Shown: positions 19,717 through 28,613, numbered from the stretch's first letter. The stretch is DNA of 44,801 nucleotides from Crocinitomicaceae bacterium (GCA_002713215.1 PAVO01000034.1:1-44801), one strand, 5' to 3'. Numbers and translations: made by a program. The notes: generated from the sequence alone by a model not told the origin.

Positions 19717-19771
19717 TAGCTTAGTATAAAACTAAGGCAAGCCTTAGTCAAAATAAGCTATACCTTAGTTT
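19717..19771. repeat. Nested inverted repeats and repeated CTTAGT words upstream of the sensor operon
   Basis: An inner perfect inverted repeat ACTAAGGC-AA-GCCTTAGT (19731-19748) is flanked by an outer one, TAGCTTA (19717-19723) and TAAGCTA (19754-19760), centred within one base of the inner repeat. CTTAGT also recurs as a direct repeat at 19720, 19743 and 19764, about two helical turns apart, and CCTTAGTTT (19763-19771) is the inverse of AAACTAAGG at 19729-19737. The block lies 120-180 bases upstream of the first gene of the sensor operon and would fit a regulator-binding array or a structured 5' leader. Confidence 0.55.
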
Positions 19772-19785
19772 GGGTAATTTCGGCT

Positions 19786-19793
19786 CAAAACTA
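19786..19793 (-). promoter_or_regulatory. Possible -7 box TAGTTTTG for the sensor operon
   Basis: On the minus strand this matches the Bacteroidota -7 consensus TAnnTTTG. No TTG is found at the usual distance upstream, so it is weak. If real, transcription would start just upstream of the nested repeats, placing them in a leader of about 185 bases. Confidence 0.25.
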
Positions 19794-19833
19794 GACCATC
19801 ACAGCCTAAAAATTGGGCACTAAAATTTGGGAT

Positions 19834-20223
19834 CTAATATAATTTTTTGTTGAGCCTTAAAGCATAAAGTCCAAGTGCCAAAAAATACGCTACCGCAAAA
19901 TAGCTATACTCGTAGGGAAACAGGTTGAGAATTTCGCGGTTACCGGCTACAATCGTGTAACAATGTACGATTACGGAGCCCAGCAAATGAAAGACAAGGA
20001 GGCCACAAGCCAGTTTGTCCCACGAATTTTTAAAAGGAATCCGTTTTGCAAAAACAAGAAGACCTACTCCTCCATAGCCTCCAACAAGCACAATAAACCA
20101 ATCAATTTCCATCGGAAACTCTTCAATTTTCGGATCGAAAATTAGCCGAAAAATATGGAGCACAAATCCTCCAAAATAGGGTAGTAAACATACCCGAGCA
20201 AAGGTTTTATAGTAAAATCTCAT
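19834..20223 (-). CDS. Small membrane protein of unknown function
   Basis: This 129-residue protein begins with an ATG at 20223 and has about four hydrophobic segments (roughly 8-30, 42-60, 69-90 and 104-124), ending in a short basic tail (ALRLNKKLY). No catalytic motif or known family is recognised. It stands alone on the minus strand, 238 bases upstream of the sensor operon and 236 bases after the GIY-YIG gene. Codon pattern and hydrophobic periodicity look like a real gene, but there is no operon support. Confidence 0.65.
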   Translation of the reverse strand: MRFYYKTFARVCLLPYFGGFVLHIFRLIFDPKIEEFPMEIDWFIVLVGGYGGVGLLVFAKRIPFKNSWDKLACGLLVFHLLGSVIVHCYTIVAGNREILNLFPYEYSYFAVAYFLALGLYALRLNKKLY

Positions 20224-20361
20224 GCCTTTTTTTTACGTTTTAAAATTCCGATTTTTTGTTGAAAACAACTCATTTTCTATTTTTATCTTTAGTAAAAAAT
20301 AGGTGATTAAGGCGGTAGTTGGCTACAGTGAGCAAAAAGATAACCGGCTTTTTACCTAGAG

Positions 20362-20402
20362 ATTCCTGAATCACTCCGACGGGTATCGGAGTTCTCAGGA
20401 AT
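20362..20402. repeat. REP-like hairpin beside the GIY-YIG gene
   Basis: ATTCCTGA (20362-20369) pairs with TCAGGAAT (20395-20402). Inside, after a small internal loop, ACTCCGA (20373-20379) pairs with TCGGAGT (20386-20392) around the loop CGGGTA. No T tract follows on either strand, so it is not an obvious terminator. Its shape, ending in AGGAATGACA, resembles repetitive extragenic palindromes seen in many bacterial genomes. It is the main content of the 236-base gap 20224-20459. Confidence 0.55.
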
Positions 20403-20459
20403 GACATTTCAAGTAGGGTTCTCGTACTAATTGAAGATTTGATTAAATCAATCGTCTAT

Positions 20460-20726
20460 TCATAAATGCCGCCCTGAGCCTGACTTTAAATACTTCTCGA
20501 ATTGGTAGGCTTTGTACTTGTCCTTACAGGTAATGTACGTAATTAGCTCAATTGGTAACCTTGTTCTGGTTGAAGTTACAGAACCTTTTCGATATCGATC
20601 CAGACGATGTTCTAAGTTGTTGGTACAACCGGTGTAATGCTTTCCGTCAGCACATTTTAGGATGTATACGTAATGGTTATTGTCTTGGTGGATATTATCC
20701 GCCGTAGCTCGCGGGGTGTCTGGCAT
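20460..20726 (-). CDS. GIY-YIG domain protein (UPF0213/YhbQ-like)
   Basis: The 88-residue protein is essentially one GIY-YIG nuclease-like domain: HYVYILKCADGKHYTGCTNN at about 18-37 supplies the paired Y-Y motif, with R41 and R45 in NLEHRLDRYRKG, and a C-terminal KYLKSGSGRHL. The usual short standalone members end a few residues later, so it may lack a short tail. Members of this small family are poorly characterised DNA-related proteins, distinct from the UvrC domain found elsewhere in the window. The first 17 residues are not part of the domain, and the start could be nearer the HYVYIL stretch. It lies between a REP-like hairpin and the terminator of tRNA-Ala. Confidence 0.75.
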   Translation of the reverse strand: MPDTPRATADNIHQDNNHYVYILKCADGKHYTGCTNNLEHRLDRYRKGSVTSTRTRLPIELITYITCKDKYKAYQFEKYLKSGSGRHL

Positions 20727-20745
20727 TGCAATTGGTTTTTAGTTT

Positions 20746-20793
20746 AAAAAGCTCGCCGAAGCTCCTTCACGTTGTTCAGGAGCTTCGGCGAGC
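20746..20793 (-). terminator. Rho-independent terminator of tRNA-Ala
   Basis: A perfect 16-base inverted repeat, AGGAGCTTCGGCGAGC (20778-20793) with GCTCGCCGAAGCTCCT (20751-20766), has an 11-base loop and is followed on the minus strand by TTTTT (20750-20746). It starts 6 bases after the tRNA-Ala 3' end, so it terminates that gene. Confidence 0.85.
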
Positions 20794-20797
20794 GAAG

Positions 20798-20872
<75 letters not shown>

Positions 20873-20874
20873 AT

Positions 20875-20904
20875 TGCACTCCGAAGCTTTAGCGAAGGAA
20901 TGCA
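20875..20904. repeat. Interrupted dyad just upstream of tRNA-Ala
   Basis: The 30 bases read as a symmetric set of short arms: TGCA, TCC, GCT, then AGC, GGA, TGCA, separated by mirrored gaa/gaa spacers. Parts (GCTTTAGCGAAGG) resemble the terminator stem on the other side of the tRNA (GCTTCGGCGAGCGAAGG). It may be a degenerate copy of a repeated palindrome or a processing/promoter-proximal structure. Confidence 0.3.
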
Positions 20905-20959
20905 TTCTTCTTCAAGGAATATTTCCTTTTATGAAGAGCTCGCAAATTTAATGTTTCAT

Positions 20960-22705
20960 TTAAATATCCGACTGCGATACAGCCTTGTTTTGGAACTTTT
21001 CTTTTTCGCGCCGTTCTACTTTTTTTTGTGCAGGCGTTTTTTCCTGAACCCAGGAACTGTTGTATGGAGTTAACAGACCCGAATTCTGTACTTCCTTAAG
21101 GCCTATGTTGCCGTCTACGTAGTTGGCCAATAGGTTAAATACTTTTTTGTTTTGTTTTTGGAGCACCATTAACGTGGTGTTCAAAGCTGATTTGGTTGCA
21201 ATGGGAACTCCGCCCCCCAGTTCCGACCAATGCCCGCTTAACCAAAGGTTTTCCACAGGTGTTTGGTACGAAGCAACTTTAAGCTTGTAGTTTTCTTTAC
21301 CCGGCTTTTGCCCCATCATGGTTCCTCCTTTGTTTCCGGTATATCTTTCGTGCGTTATTGGCGTAGCAACATCGCAATATATAATGTGTTTTCTAAGATC
21401 GGGAACCAGGTGTTTCTCAACGCGGTCAATCATTATATCCGCACATTCCTGCTTCAGTTGCTTGTATTTTTCTCCCCGAATCCAGTTTCCGTTTTCATCC
21501 TTTTCGCACTTCCAGTTTTCGTGGTCGGAAATGAATGAGGGCATAAACAGGGTTAGGGTTCCGTGTTCGGGCAGGGCCATGGATTTGTCTCTTACGGTAT
21601 GAGCTATAATGGTTATTCCACTAATGGCTGGGTCTCCGCCCCCCAATTCATCCCTCGAATAATTTGGGTTAGCCAAGTAAGTCAACTCCTCACCCAGACC
21701 CAATTCTTCGGAAGGACAATCCAAGCCCAATGCAACTGATATTGCTGAGGAATACAACTTGGCACCTTTTAAGTTGTCCTTCACTTTTTGCGGAATAATG
21801 CTTTCGGGAAGCATTTTTTCGTACAGCGTTTCAGCATCGCAAGCAGCAACAATATAATCACTGTTAATGGTGTGCTCCGCTTCCCTATGTTCTACCTTAA
21901 CTCCTGTTGCCCTGTTCCCGTCAAGCAATATTTCAGAAACCTTCGATTTAAAAAACACATCGGCTCCCAGGGATTCGGAAGCATACTGAAGCCATTCGGG
22001 AAAAGATTGACCTCCCCCAGCCGGTGGAGTTTGATAGTCGTTGCAATAGGCCCACGATATAGGTACCAGGCAAGAGAGCATATCTGGCTCAGAACAAAAA
22101 ACCCGATGAAGCTTAGGTTCTTTAAAGTAGCGATTCAGTCCTTTTTTAATTCCTTGTTCTCCTACATAACTCACATGGGGAATAAACGGAACGCTAAACC
22201 TTAGCATGTTTATACCATGCAATGCCTTGTTTAAGCCCCCTCGGGTTTGAAACCCCCTGCTCAGGTTTTTAAACCTCTCCCACGAGTTAGCTATTCGCTT
22301 AGCATCTCTAAAAAAGCGGATAATCCCTTTTTTCTCGTGTGGAAAATCTTTGATCCATTGTTCTTTTAGTTCATCCGGGTTATTCGTCAGCAAATAATCA
22401 AACTCATCAGACAAGAACCGACGAATCCGTTTTTGTTCCATGGCCCTTGGAAAATCGTTTCCAATAATCTTAAAAATGCTCGTAACCATGCCTTCGGGAC
22501 CGCAGTTATTTAACCAATGAATGGCCGAGTCGAACCTGAAATCGTGCCTTCTGAACCCTGCTAAATAACCCCCTGGTCGGCTATCCATTTCCAATACACA
22601 GCAAGAAAGCCCTGCACGGCTCAGCAAGGCAGCTGAGGTAAGACCGCTCAATCCACCACCAATAATGGTTACATCGTATCTTTCTTTTGGGCTAATCCCT
22701 CTCAA
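20960..22705 (-). CDS. CrtI/phytoene-desaturase-family FAD-dependent oxidoreductase
   Basis: The protein (about 581 residues) opens with a Rossmann FAD motif at about 10-45 (DVTIIGGGLSGLTSAALLSR, then CVLEMDSRPGGYLAGF) and ends with the family's substrate/FAD signature (NLWLSGHWSELGGGVPIATKSAL). This places it among CrtI-like carotenoid desaturases/isomerases and retinol-saturase-like enzymes, which act on hydrophobic polyenes; the substrate cannot be told. No ATG lies near the N-terminus, so TTG at 22705 is the likely start. The last 35 residues are a charged tail (KTPAQKKVERREKEK) not typical of the catalytic domain. It lies 61 bases downstream of uvrC on the same strand. Confidence 0.85.
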   Translation of the reverse strand: MRGISPKERYDVTIIGGGLSGLTSAALLSRAGLSCCVLEMDSRPGGYLAGFRRHDFRFDSAIHWLNNCGPEGMVTSIFKIIGNDFPRAMEQKRIRRFLSDEFDYLLTNNPDELKEQWIKDFPHEKKGIIRFFRDAKRIANSWERFKNLSRGFQTRGGLNKALHGINMLRFSVPFIPHVSYVGEQGIKKGLNRYFKEPKLHRVFCSEPDMLSCLVPISWAYCNDYQTPPAGGGQSFPEWLQYASESLGADVFFKSKVSEILLDGNRATGVKVEHREAEHTINSDYIVAACDAETLYEKMLPESIIPQKVKDNLKGAKLYSSAISVALGLDCPSEELGLGEELTYLANPNYSRDELGGGDPAISGITIIAHTVRDKSMALPEHGTLTLFMPSFISDHENWKCEKDENGNWIRGEKYKQLKQECADIMIDRVEKHLVPDLRKHIIYCDVATPITHERYTGNKGGTMMGQKPGKENYKLKVASYQTPVENLWLSGHWSELGGGVPIATKSALNTTLMVLQKQNKKVFNLLANYVDGNIGLKEVQNSGLLTPYNSSWVQEKTPAQKKVERREKEKFQNKAVSQSDI

Positions 22706-22766
22706 CGGGTTTGTTTTAGCAATATGAAGTAGAAATTTAAACTAACTGGTAAAAGTACCCCTTCTT

Positions 22767-24569
22767 TTACTTCGATAAACCATCCTTTAGCACCTTGGCC
22801 AGTTTTTGACCTATTACTTCAGCCAGTTGTTCTTGGTTGATTTCTTTTATTCGCTTTACACTTTTGAATTTTCGAAGTAGCTTGTCCACTGTTTTGGGGC
22901 CTACTCCCGGTATATCAATAAGCCCGCTTTTGATCGTGTTTTTAGACCGCTTGTTTCGGTGATGGGTAATTCCAAACCGATGCGCTTCGTTTCGCAAATG
23001 TTGTATTAGTTTAAGGCTCTCCGACCGCTTGTCTATGTATATGGGAAACGAGTCTCCAGGAAAAAATATTTCTTCCAGTTTTTTAGCAATACCTACAATG
23101 GTAATTTTTCCCATTAAATTCAACTGCTGAAGACTCTTTACAGCTGAGCTTAACTGGCCTTTTCCCCCATCGATAATAACCAATTGCGGTAGTGGCTGAT
23201 TTTCATCAAGGAGTCGTTTATAACGGCGAAAAACCACTTCTTCCATGCTGGCAAAGTCATCTGGCCCTACTACCGTTTTTATATTGAAATGCCGGTAATC
23301 TTTTTTAGCCGGCTTAGCATCTTTAAAGACCACGCAGGCCGCCACAGGATTGGTGCCTTGCAGGTTTGAATTGTCGAAACACTCAATATGAACAGGCATT
23401 TCTTTCATGCGCAGGTCAGTTCGCAGTTGTCCTAAAATTCGATTCTTTCTGCGATCGGGATCTGTTTTTTCCTGCTTGCTTTGCCGGTCACGCATAAAGT
23501 ATTTTACGTTGCGCAACGACATTTCAATCAGCTTTACTTTATCGCCTCGCTGAGGTACCAAAAACTTAATTTCCGGCAGTTCGAGCTCAAGCTTTGTTGA
23601 TGTTAAAATTTCTTTGGACTGGCTGTTGAAACGGTCTCTGATTTCCGGAATGACGCTTTCCAGCAATTGATAATCGGGTTCGTCCATCTTCTTTTTCACC
23701 TCTACAGTATGTGCCTGAATAACACAACCGTTAACGATTTTCATAAAATTAATGTAGCCGTACTTATCATCTGAAATAATGGAAAACACATCCACATTGT
23801 TGATGGTTGAGCTTACAACAGTCGACCTCAACTGGTAATTTGTAAGCACATCGATTTGCTCCTTGGTTTGCTGGGCCAATTCGAAATTAAGGTTCTCAGC
23901 ATCCTCCCGCATCGAGGCTTTCAGGTCTTTGATAACGTCGCTAATGTTACCCTTAAGAATTCGACGAATATCTTTAATTCCCCGGTTATAATCTTGCTCT
24001 TCCTGATAACCCACACAGGGTGCTTTGCAGTTTTCGACATGGTATTCCAGGCAGACCCTAAACTTCTTATTATCGATGTTCTCCTGGCTTAAATTGAATT
24101 TGCAGTTTCTTAATTTATACACTTTGGAAATGAAGTTTAGAATAGCGTGCATGGTTCTCATAGAAGAATAAGGACCAAAATATTCTGAGCCATCTTTTAT
24201 CAAATTCCTGGTATAAAAAACCCGTGGAAAACGCTCATTTTTAATGCAGATCCAGGGGTAGGTTTTGTCATCGCGAAGCATGACATTGTATCTTGGTTGA
24301 TACCTTTTAATCAGCGTGTTTTCCAGCAAAAGAGCATCGTATGGTGAGTCGGCAATTATCACTTTTAAACTGACAATTTTACTTACCAGTACTCTTGTTT
24401 TAGACGTATGCTTATCTATGGATGTAAAATAGCTTGATACCCTTGATTTTAGGCTGGTAGCTTTTCCCACATACAGAATTTTTCCTTCTTTGTCGAAGTA
24501 TTGATATACTCCGGGTTTTTTGGGAAGTGACCTAATTTGTTCGCGAAGTGCTTCGGAGACTGGAATCAT
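22767..24569 (-). CDS. uvrC: UvrC, nucleotide excision repair endonuclease subunit
   Basis: At 600 residues this is full length. An N-terminal GIY-YIG nuclease (about 15-95; KPGVYQYFDKEGKILYVGKA) makes the 3' incision. A UVR motif near 205-240 contacts UvrB. The RNase H-like domain (HIECFDNSNLQGTNPVA near 395, LVIIDGGKGQLSSA) makes the 5' incision. A C-terminal helix-hairpin-helix pair (LIDIPGVGPKTVDKLL) binds DNA. UvrC works with UvrA and UvrB on damaged DNA. A -7-like box TACCTTTG lies 6 bases upstream of the ATG, so it may have its own promoter although it follows the hybrid kinase gene by only 27 bases. Confidence 0.97.
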   Translation of the reverse strand: MIPVSEALREQIRSLPKKPGVYQYFDKEGKILYVGKATSLKSRVSSYFTSIDKHTSKTRVLVSKIVSLKVIIADSPYDALLLENTLIKRYQPRYNVMLRDDKTYPWICIKNERFPRVFYTRNLIKDGSEYFGPYSSMRTMHAILNFISKVYKLRNCKFNLSQENIDNKKFRVCLEYHVENCKAPCVGYQEEQDYNRGIKDIRRILKGNISDVIKDLKASMREDAENLNFELAQQTKEQIDVLTNYQLRSTVVSSTINNVDVFSIISDDKYGYINFMKIVNGCVIQAHTVEVKKKMDEPDYQLLESVIPEIRDRFNSQSKEILTSTKLELELPEIKFLVPQRGDKVKLIEMSLRNVKYFMRDRQSKQEKTDPDRRKNRILGQLRTDLRMKEMPVHIECFDNSNLQGTNPVAACVVFKDAKPAKKDYRHFNIKTVVGPDDFASMEEVVFRRYKRLLDENQPLPQLVIIDGGKGQLSSAVKSLQQLNLMGKITIVGIAKKLEEIFFPGDSFPIYIDKRSESLKLIQHLRNEAHRFGITHHRNKRSKNTIKSGLIDIPGVGPKTVDKLLRKFKSVKRIKEINQEQLAEVIGQKLAKVLKDGLSK

Positions 24570-24574
24570 TAAAC

Positions 24575-24582
24575 CAAAGGTA
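24575..24582 (-). promoter_or_regulatory. -7 box TACCTTTG upstream of uvrC
   Basis: An exact match to TAnnTTTG on the minus strand, 6 bases before the uvrC ATG. No TTG stands 17-21 bases upstream, so support is moderate. Confidence 0.35.
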
Positions 24583-24596
24583 AAACTCTTTCGGTT

Positions 24597-25697
24597 TTAC
24601 TCTCCCTTGTTGGGAATGCTCACGGAAAATTTGGTTCCCTGCATTCTTTCTGAAGAAACTTCAATTTTTCCACCTAACATGTCAACTGCCTCTGTAGCTA
24701 CGTAAAGCCCAATTCCAGCACCTGTGCTTTGGTTAGAGGCTCGGTAATAGATGTCAAATATTTTCGGTAGAATATCTGCATCAATTCCTACGCCGTTGTC
24801 TTCTACCACCAGTGTTGATGTCTGTTCATCATTCTCAAAACTTACCTTCACCACCTGGCTTTCTTTGGCATCGTCCTGGTATTTTATGGCATTACTTATC
24901 AGGTTATTGAGTATAAATCGAATGCGAGTAACATCTGAATAAAAATCGCTTTTCAGATTTATGGTTACCTCAAACTGCATATTGCTTGCTGCATGGAAAA
25001 ACCGGTGGTCTTCAATAACTGAATTAATAATTGATTCAATGGGCACTTTTTTATACTTAAGCTCAGTGCGTTTGTTGCGATGAAAGCTTAATACATCACG
25101 TGCGAGAAATTGTAATTTCTTGGTCGTCTTTTCAACCAAATCAAGGTACTCCCCTGCTTCATCGCCATCGCTCCGTATTAAATCAACGAGCCCTAAAATA
25201 TTTGATAGCGGACCTGTAATATCATGTGCGGTGCTAAACACCAGTCGATCCAGTTCGTTATAAGCTTTCTTTAGGTCTTCATTTCTCAAGGTCAACTGAG
25301 TTCGGGTATAGTACAACTCCAGAGCGCTATCTATTCCTGCCCTTAACTCTGTTTCTGACCATGGTTTTGCCAAAAAACGAAAGATTTCACTTCGATTAAT
25401 TGCTTCTACAACGGCAGGTAAGTCAGCATGACCGGTTAACATAATTCGAATGGTCTTCGGAAAATTGTTTTTAACCGTTTCTAAAAAGGTAACCCCTGAT
25501 ATTTCAGGCATTTTGTAATCCGCTACGGCCACTTTTACCGGCTGTTGTTCCATAATCCGTATGGCCTCTGAAGGCGATTCAGCTAATAAAACATTATAAT
25601 CTCTGCGAAATGCCGCTTTAAATGATCTCAGGTTATTCACCCGGTCGTCTACATACAGAACAGTCCTGTCTTCTATTTCGCTTATGCTGCTACCCAT
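24597..25697 (-). CDS. Receiver-histidine kinase hybrid
   Basis: The 366-residue protein has a receiver domain first (about 10-128; acidic pair D17-D18, phospho-acceptor D60 in VAVADYKMPEISG, K111 in FLAKPW) and then a kinase: H158 in FSTAHDITGPLSNI, N269 in NNLISNAIKY, DNGVG at 300-304 and GAGIGLYV. Receiver-then-kinase order, without a membrane segment, suggests a soluble relay that takes phosphate or a signal from another kinase, most likely the 7TMR-DISM kinase encoded 3 bases upstream. Its receiver is clearly similar to the separate receiver protein at 29594-30088 (both have LYVDD and AAFRR, and a KPW end). Confidence 0.93.
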   Translation of the reverse strand: MGSSISEIEDRTVLYVDDRVNNLRSFKAAFRRDYNVLLAESPSEAIRIMEQQPVKVAVADYKMPEISGVTFLETVKNNFPKTIRIMLTGHADLPAVVEAINRSEIFRFLAKPWSETELRAGIDSALELYYTRTQLTLRNEDLKKAYNELDRLVFSTAHDITGPLSNILGLVDLIRSDGDEAGEYLDLVEKTTKKLQFLARDVLSFHRNKRTELKYKKVPIESIINSVIEDHRFFHAASNMQFEVTINLKSDFYSDVTRIRFILNNLISNAIKYQDDAKESQVVKVSFENDEQTSTLVVEDNGVGIDADILPKIFDIYYRASNQSTGAGIGLYVATEAVDMLGGKIEVSSERMQGTKFSVSIPNKGE

Positions 25698-25700
25698 TTT

Positions 25701-27842
25701 CTAATGAATCGTTTTCGGAAGGGTTATTAAAAATTCAGTACCGCCTTCCGTAGGCGAATTTACAGTAATGCTTCCTTTGTGTGATTCTATAATGGAAAAA
25801 ACTATGGAAAGACCTAATCCGGTTCCTTCCCCCACATCTTTCGTGGTAAAAAAGGGTTCAAAGACCTTGTCCTTGACCTCATCGGGTATCCCGGGACCAT
25901 TGTCTTTTATACTTATAGATATCCCATCATCGTCCAACTCGTGGGTTGTTATAACAATTTCCGGGCTTTCCGTTGGTTGTGTTTCGTTGGTTAGAGCCTG
26001 AATGGCATTCACAATTACGTTGGAAAATACCTGATTAAGCTTTCCCGGATAGCACTCTATGTGCTTAATTTTTTCGTCAAAGTTCGTGACTATGTTAACG
26101 TTCTTCGTACTGCCGCTTTTAAGAATTATAATGGTTGATCGTATTCCTTCGTGGATATCTGCAAATTTAGACTCCACCTCGTCCAGGCGACTAAAATTTT
26201 TGAGGCTTTTTACTATTTCGGCCGTCCTTTCAGCTCCTTCCTGAATCCCATTTATAAGCTGATCGATTTCTTCGAGAACATAGGGATAGTCCACATCGTC
26301 TTTTAATTTGTCAAGTACCGCCCTCACATCTTCCTCAGAATCATTATTGGTGAGCTCATCGTATTTTGTGATTATATCCTTTAAATCATCGAAATCGCGT
26401 CGCAAGGGGTTTACATTGGAAGAAACAAAATTAATCGGGTTGTTAATTTCATGCGCAATGCCCGCTGTTAACTGACCCAGGCTTGCCATTTTTTCCTGGC
26501 TTACCAACTGCGACTGAGCACTTTTTAAAGTTGATAACGTGCCTTCAAGGCTTTCATTCGCCACCTGAAGGTCCTGTGTTCTTTCTTCTACTTTTTGTTC
26601 CAGAACAATATTTTGTTCTTTAATCAATTTTTCATTCTTCTTAAGTGCATCCAATTCACGCTCACGAGATATGCGTGTTTCTTCCTGTAGTATGTTGATC
26701 TTGTTGGCCAGTGCAAATGAAAGTAAGGCCATTTCTATGGCAGAACCTGCCTGCATTACGTAATTCGTAAGTACATTGTAGGGTAATACCCCAGCATCTT
26801 TGAGCAGAAAAACAATGGCGCTTACTAGCAAAGTAGACCAGGCAATCATAAAATACTTTGCTGACGCCACTCCCTTGCGAATGGATAAAATAGAAGCAAT
26901 AAAAATGACTATTGCGGATATTGAAGTACCCAGCTGCATAAGAATAAACCCTACCGAACCAATTCCCGCTATGGAAAGTACGGTAGCCAGAAGAAAGAGT
27001 GGAATGGTAAGCTTAAGTACAATGTCAATTTTTGGCAAATGGCTGCTCGTGTGTAAAAAATCTCGAGTGAATATAACGCCAAACATAGCCCCCATACTTC
27101 CAAAAAAGACCAGGCTATAATCGTGAAACCCCGGAATAAGAGAAAGTACGTCTAACGATATATAACCTTTGATTCCCAGCTGGGTTAATCCAATGAAAAG
27201 AAGGTATAACACGTAATAGATATAACTTCTGTCCTTCACCGAATAAAAAACAAATAGGTTGTATATTATCATAATGGCTACAATTCCAGCATAAAATGCA
27301 TTTATTGCCGCATCTTGTGTTGCTGCGTCCCAATAATCTTGCTTACTATGTACGGTAATGGGTACAATGATTTGCTCAGAGCTTTTGATCTTAAAATAAC
27401 AAGTCTTGGTTTCGTTTTCGGAAAACGTCAGGTTGAACCCGTACGATGGTTCCGAGTATGTCCTGTTCTCCAATCTGGTTTTTTCCGTGTAATAAACAGA
27501 GTCCCATTGGCCGTCACTATCCTGGTAATAAAAGGTGATTTCATCTAAAATTGGATATGCTACCCGAACCAAAACTTCCTTAGCTCCGTTGGGATTGCCA
27601 ATATCAAATTTGATCCAAACGGCTTCTTTTTGAAGACCATAATTAGGAACAACATCTTCGGATTTAATAAAGTCGTTCGAGTTTAATACATCCTCGAAGT
27701 TTTGGCCGTTAAGCCCTATTAAATAACTGGTGTATTTTCCTATTGGTTTTCCCTGGTTTTCGGGAGTACATACGTATTCTTCATTTGACAAGGCTATCAA
27801 CGGAAGAACCATACTTATGATAAGTAAAACTATACTCCGCAT
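25701..27842 (-). CDS. 7TMR-DISM sensor histidine kinase
   Basis: The 713-residue protein has a signal peptide (about 1-19, ending LIALSNEE), an extracytoplasmic 7TMR-DISM extracellular beta domain (about 25-175), seven membrane helices (about 185-385), a coiled coil (about 390-445) and a kinase core. H464 lies in LTAGIAHEINNPINF; the HATPase part has NAIQALTNE, DNGPGIP and GTGLGLSIV. Such proteins are thought to bind small carbohydrates or other ligands outside the cell. It lies 3 bases upstream of the hybrid kinase and 3 bases downstream of the methyltransferase gene, within one minus-strand operon. Confidence 0.94.
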   Translation of the reverse strand: MRSIVLLIISMVLPLIALSNEEYVCTPENQGKPIGKYTSYLIGLNGQNFEDVLNSNDFIKSEDVVPNYGLQKEAVWIKFDIGNPNGAKEVLVRVAYPILDEITFYYQDSDGQWDSVYYTEKTRLENRTYSEPSYGFNLTFSENETKTCYFKIKSSEQIIVPITVHSKQDYWDAATQDAAINAFYAGIVAIMIIYNLFVFYSVKDRSYIYYVLYLLFIGLTQLGIKGYISLDVLSLIPGFHDYSLVFFGSMGAMFGVIFTRDFLHTSSHLPKIDIVLKLTIPLFLLATVLSIAGIGSVGFILMQLGTSISAIVIFIASILSIRKGVASAKYFMIAWSTLLVSAIVFLLKDAGVLPYNVLTNYVMQAGSAIEMALLSFALANKINILQEETRISRERELDALKKNEKLIKEQNIVLEQKVEERTQDLQVANESLEGTLSTLKSAQSQLVSQEKMASLGQLTAGIAHEINNPINFVSSNVNPLRRDFDDLKDIITKYDELTNNDSEEDVRAVLDKLKDDVDYPYVLEEIDQLINGIQEGAERTAEIVKSLKNFSRLDEVESKFADIHEGIRSTIIILKSGSTKNVNIVTNFDEKIKHIECYPGKLNQVFSNVIVNAIQALTNETQPTESPEIVITTHELDDDGISISIKDNGPGIPDEVKDKVFEPFFTTKDVGEGTGLGLSIVFSIIESHKGSITVNSPTEGGTEFLITLPKTIH

Positions 27843-27845
27843 AAC

Positions 27846-28613
27846 CTATTTCACTGCTTGAATTTGCAACATATTCATATGGCACCTAAACAGCCCGTCG
27901 TCATTTAACCTTCTCAACTCGACTAAGTAATTTGATTTCTCCTTGTGAGAAACAAACCCAAACTCTGCTGCTTCAGCAATGGTTTCTTCCAACTTAATTA
28001 CCATATTGGCGATTTCCAGGTTATCCAAAACAAAAGGAATTATAAAAAGTTCAATATTCTTAAACCCAGCCTTTTTTAACAAAGGAATGGTATTTCTGGA
28101 CGCTAATCCATTATTGACTTTTTTCTCAGTCAGGTAGTTCACCAATCCTTTTTGTGTTTGAACAAAACTATCGTAAAGGTTTAACCCTGTCCAATCGGTT
28201 TCTACCATTAAAAAAATGCCGTCTCGTTCAAGTAGTGCATGTATTGTATTTATTATTTGCTCTGGGTTTTCTAGATGCTGCACGAGTCGTTCGGCTCGAA
28301 TGCCCTGAAACCGATATTCGCTGGAATTTACCGCATCCAATTCCCGAACAGCAAAACTTAAATTCTCCAACGACGTTTGAGCCAACTTTTCGTTCGCGAG
28401 TTCAATGAGCTGAGGATCATGATCCAGACCAACCACCTTTACATCATTGGATAGTAGTTCCGCCAACCGAATAGCGTCGTCTCCTGTTCCACAACCAATG
28501 TCTGCAACCGTACCTTGTTCAATTTCTAATAAAGGCGCATAGGATTGCTTCTTCAACTCAATGAGTAGGCTTTCTGTATTTTGAAGGTAATTTGAGTTAT
28601 AGTCTTTCTTCAT
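27846..28613 (-). CDS. Class I SAM-dependent methyltransferase
   Basis: This 255-residue protein has a clear SAM-binding domain: motif I VADIGCGTGDDAIRLAELL at about 37-55, an acidic end of strand 2 (VVGLDHDPQLIELA), and a later motif (GIRAERLVQHLENPEQI) typical of the ubiE/CmoA-like small-molecule methyltransferases. The substrate is not evident. It overlaps the acyltransferase-like gene by 17 bases and precedes the 7TMR-DISM kinase by 3 bases. Translation coupling with the first gene suggests both enzymes work on the same product. Confidence 0.88.
   Translation of the reverse strand: MKKDYNSNYLQNTESLLIELKKQSYAPLLEIEQGTVADIGCGTGDDAIRLAELLSNDVKVVGLDHDPQLIELANEKLAQTSLENLSFAVRELDAVNSSEYRFQGIRAERLVQHLENPEQIINTIHALLERDGIFLMVETDWTGLNLYDSFVQTQKGLVNYLTEKKVNNGLASRNTIPLLKKAGFKNIELFIIPFVLDNLEIANMVIKLEETIAEAAEFGFVSHKEKSNYLVELRRLNDDGLFRCHMNMLQIQAVK

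Noticed and set aside
22749..22770. Terminator after uvrC (GTAAAAG/CTTTTAC)
   Set aside because: The stem is short and AT-rich, overlaps the uvrC stop, and no T tract follows.
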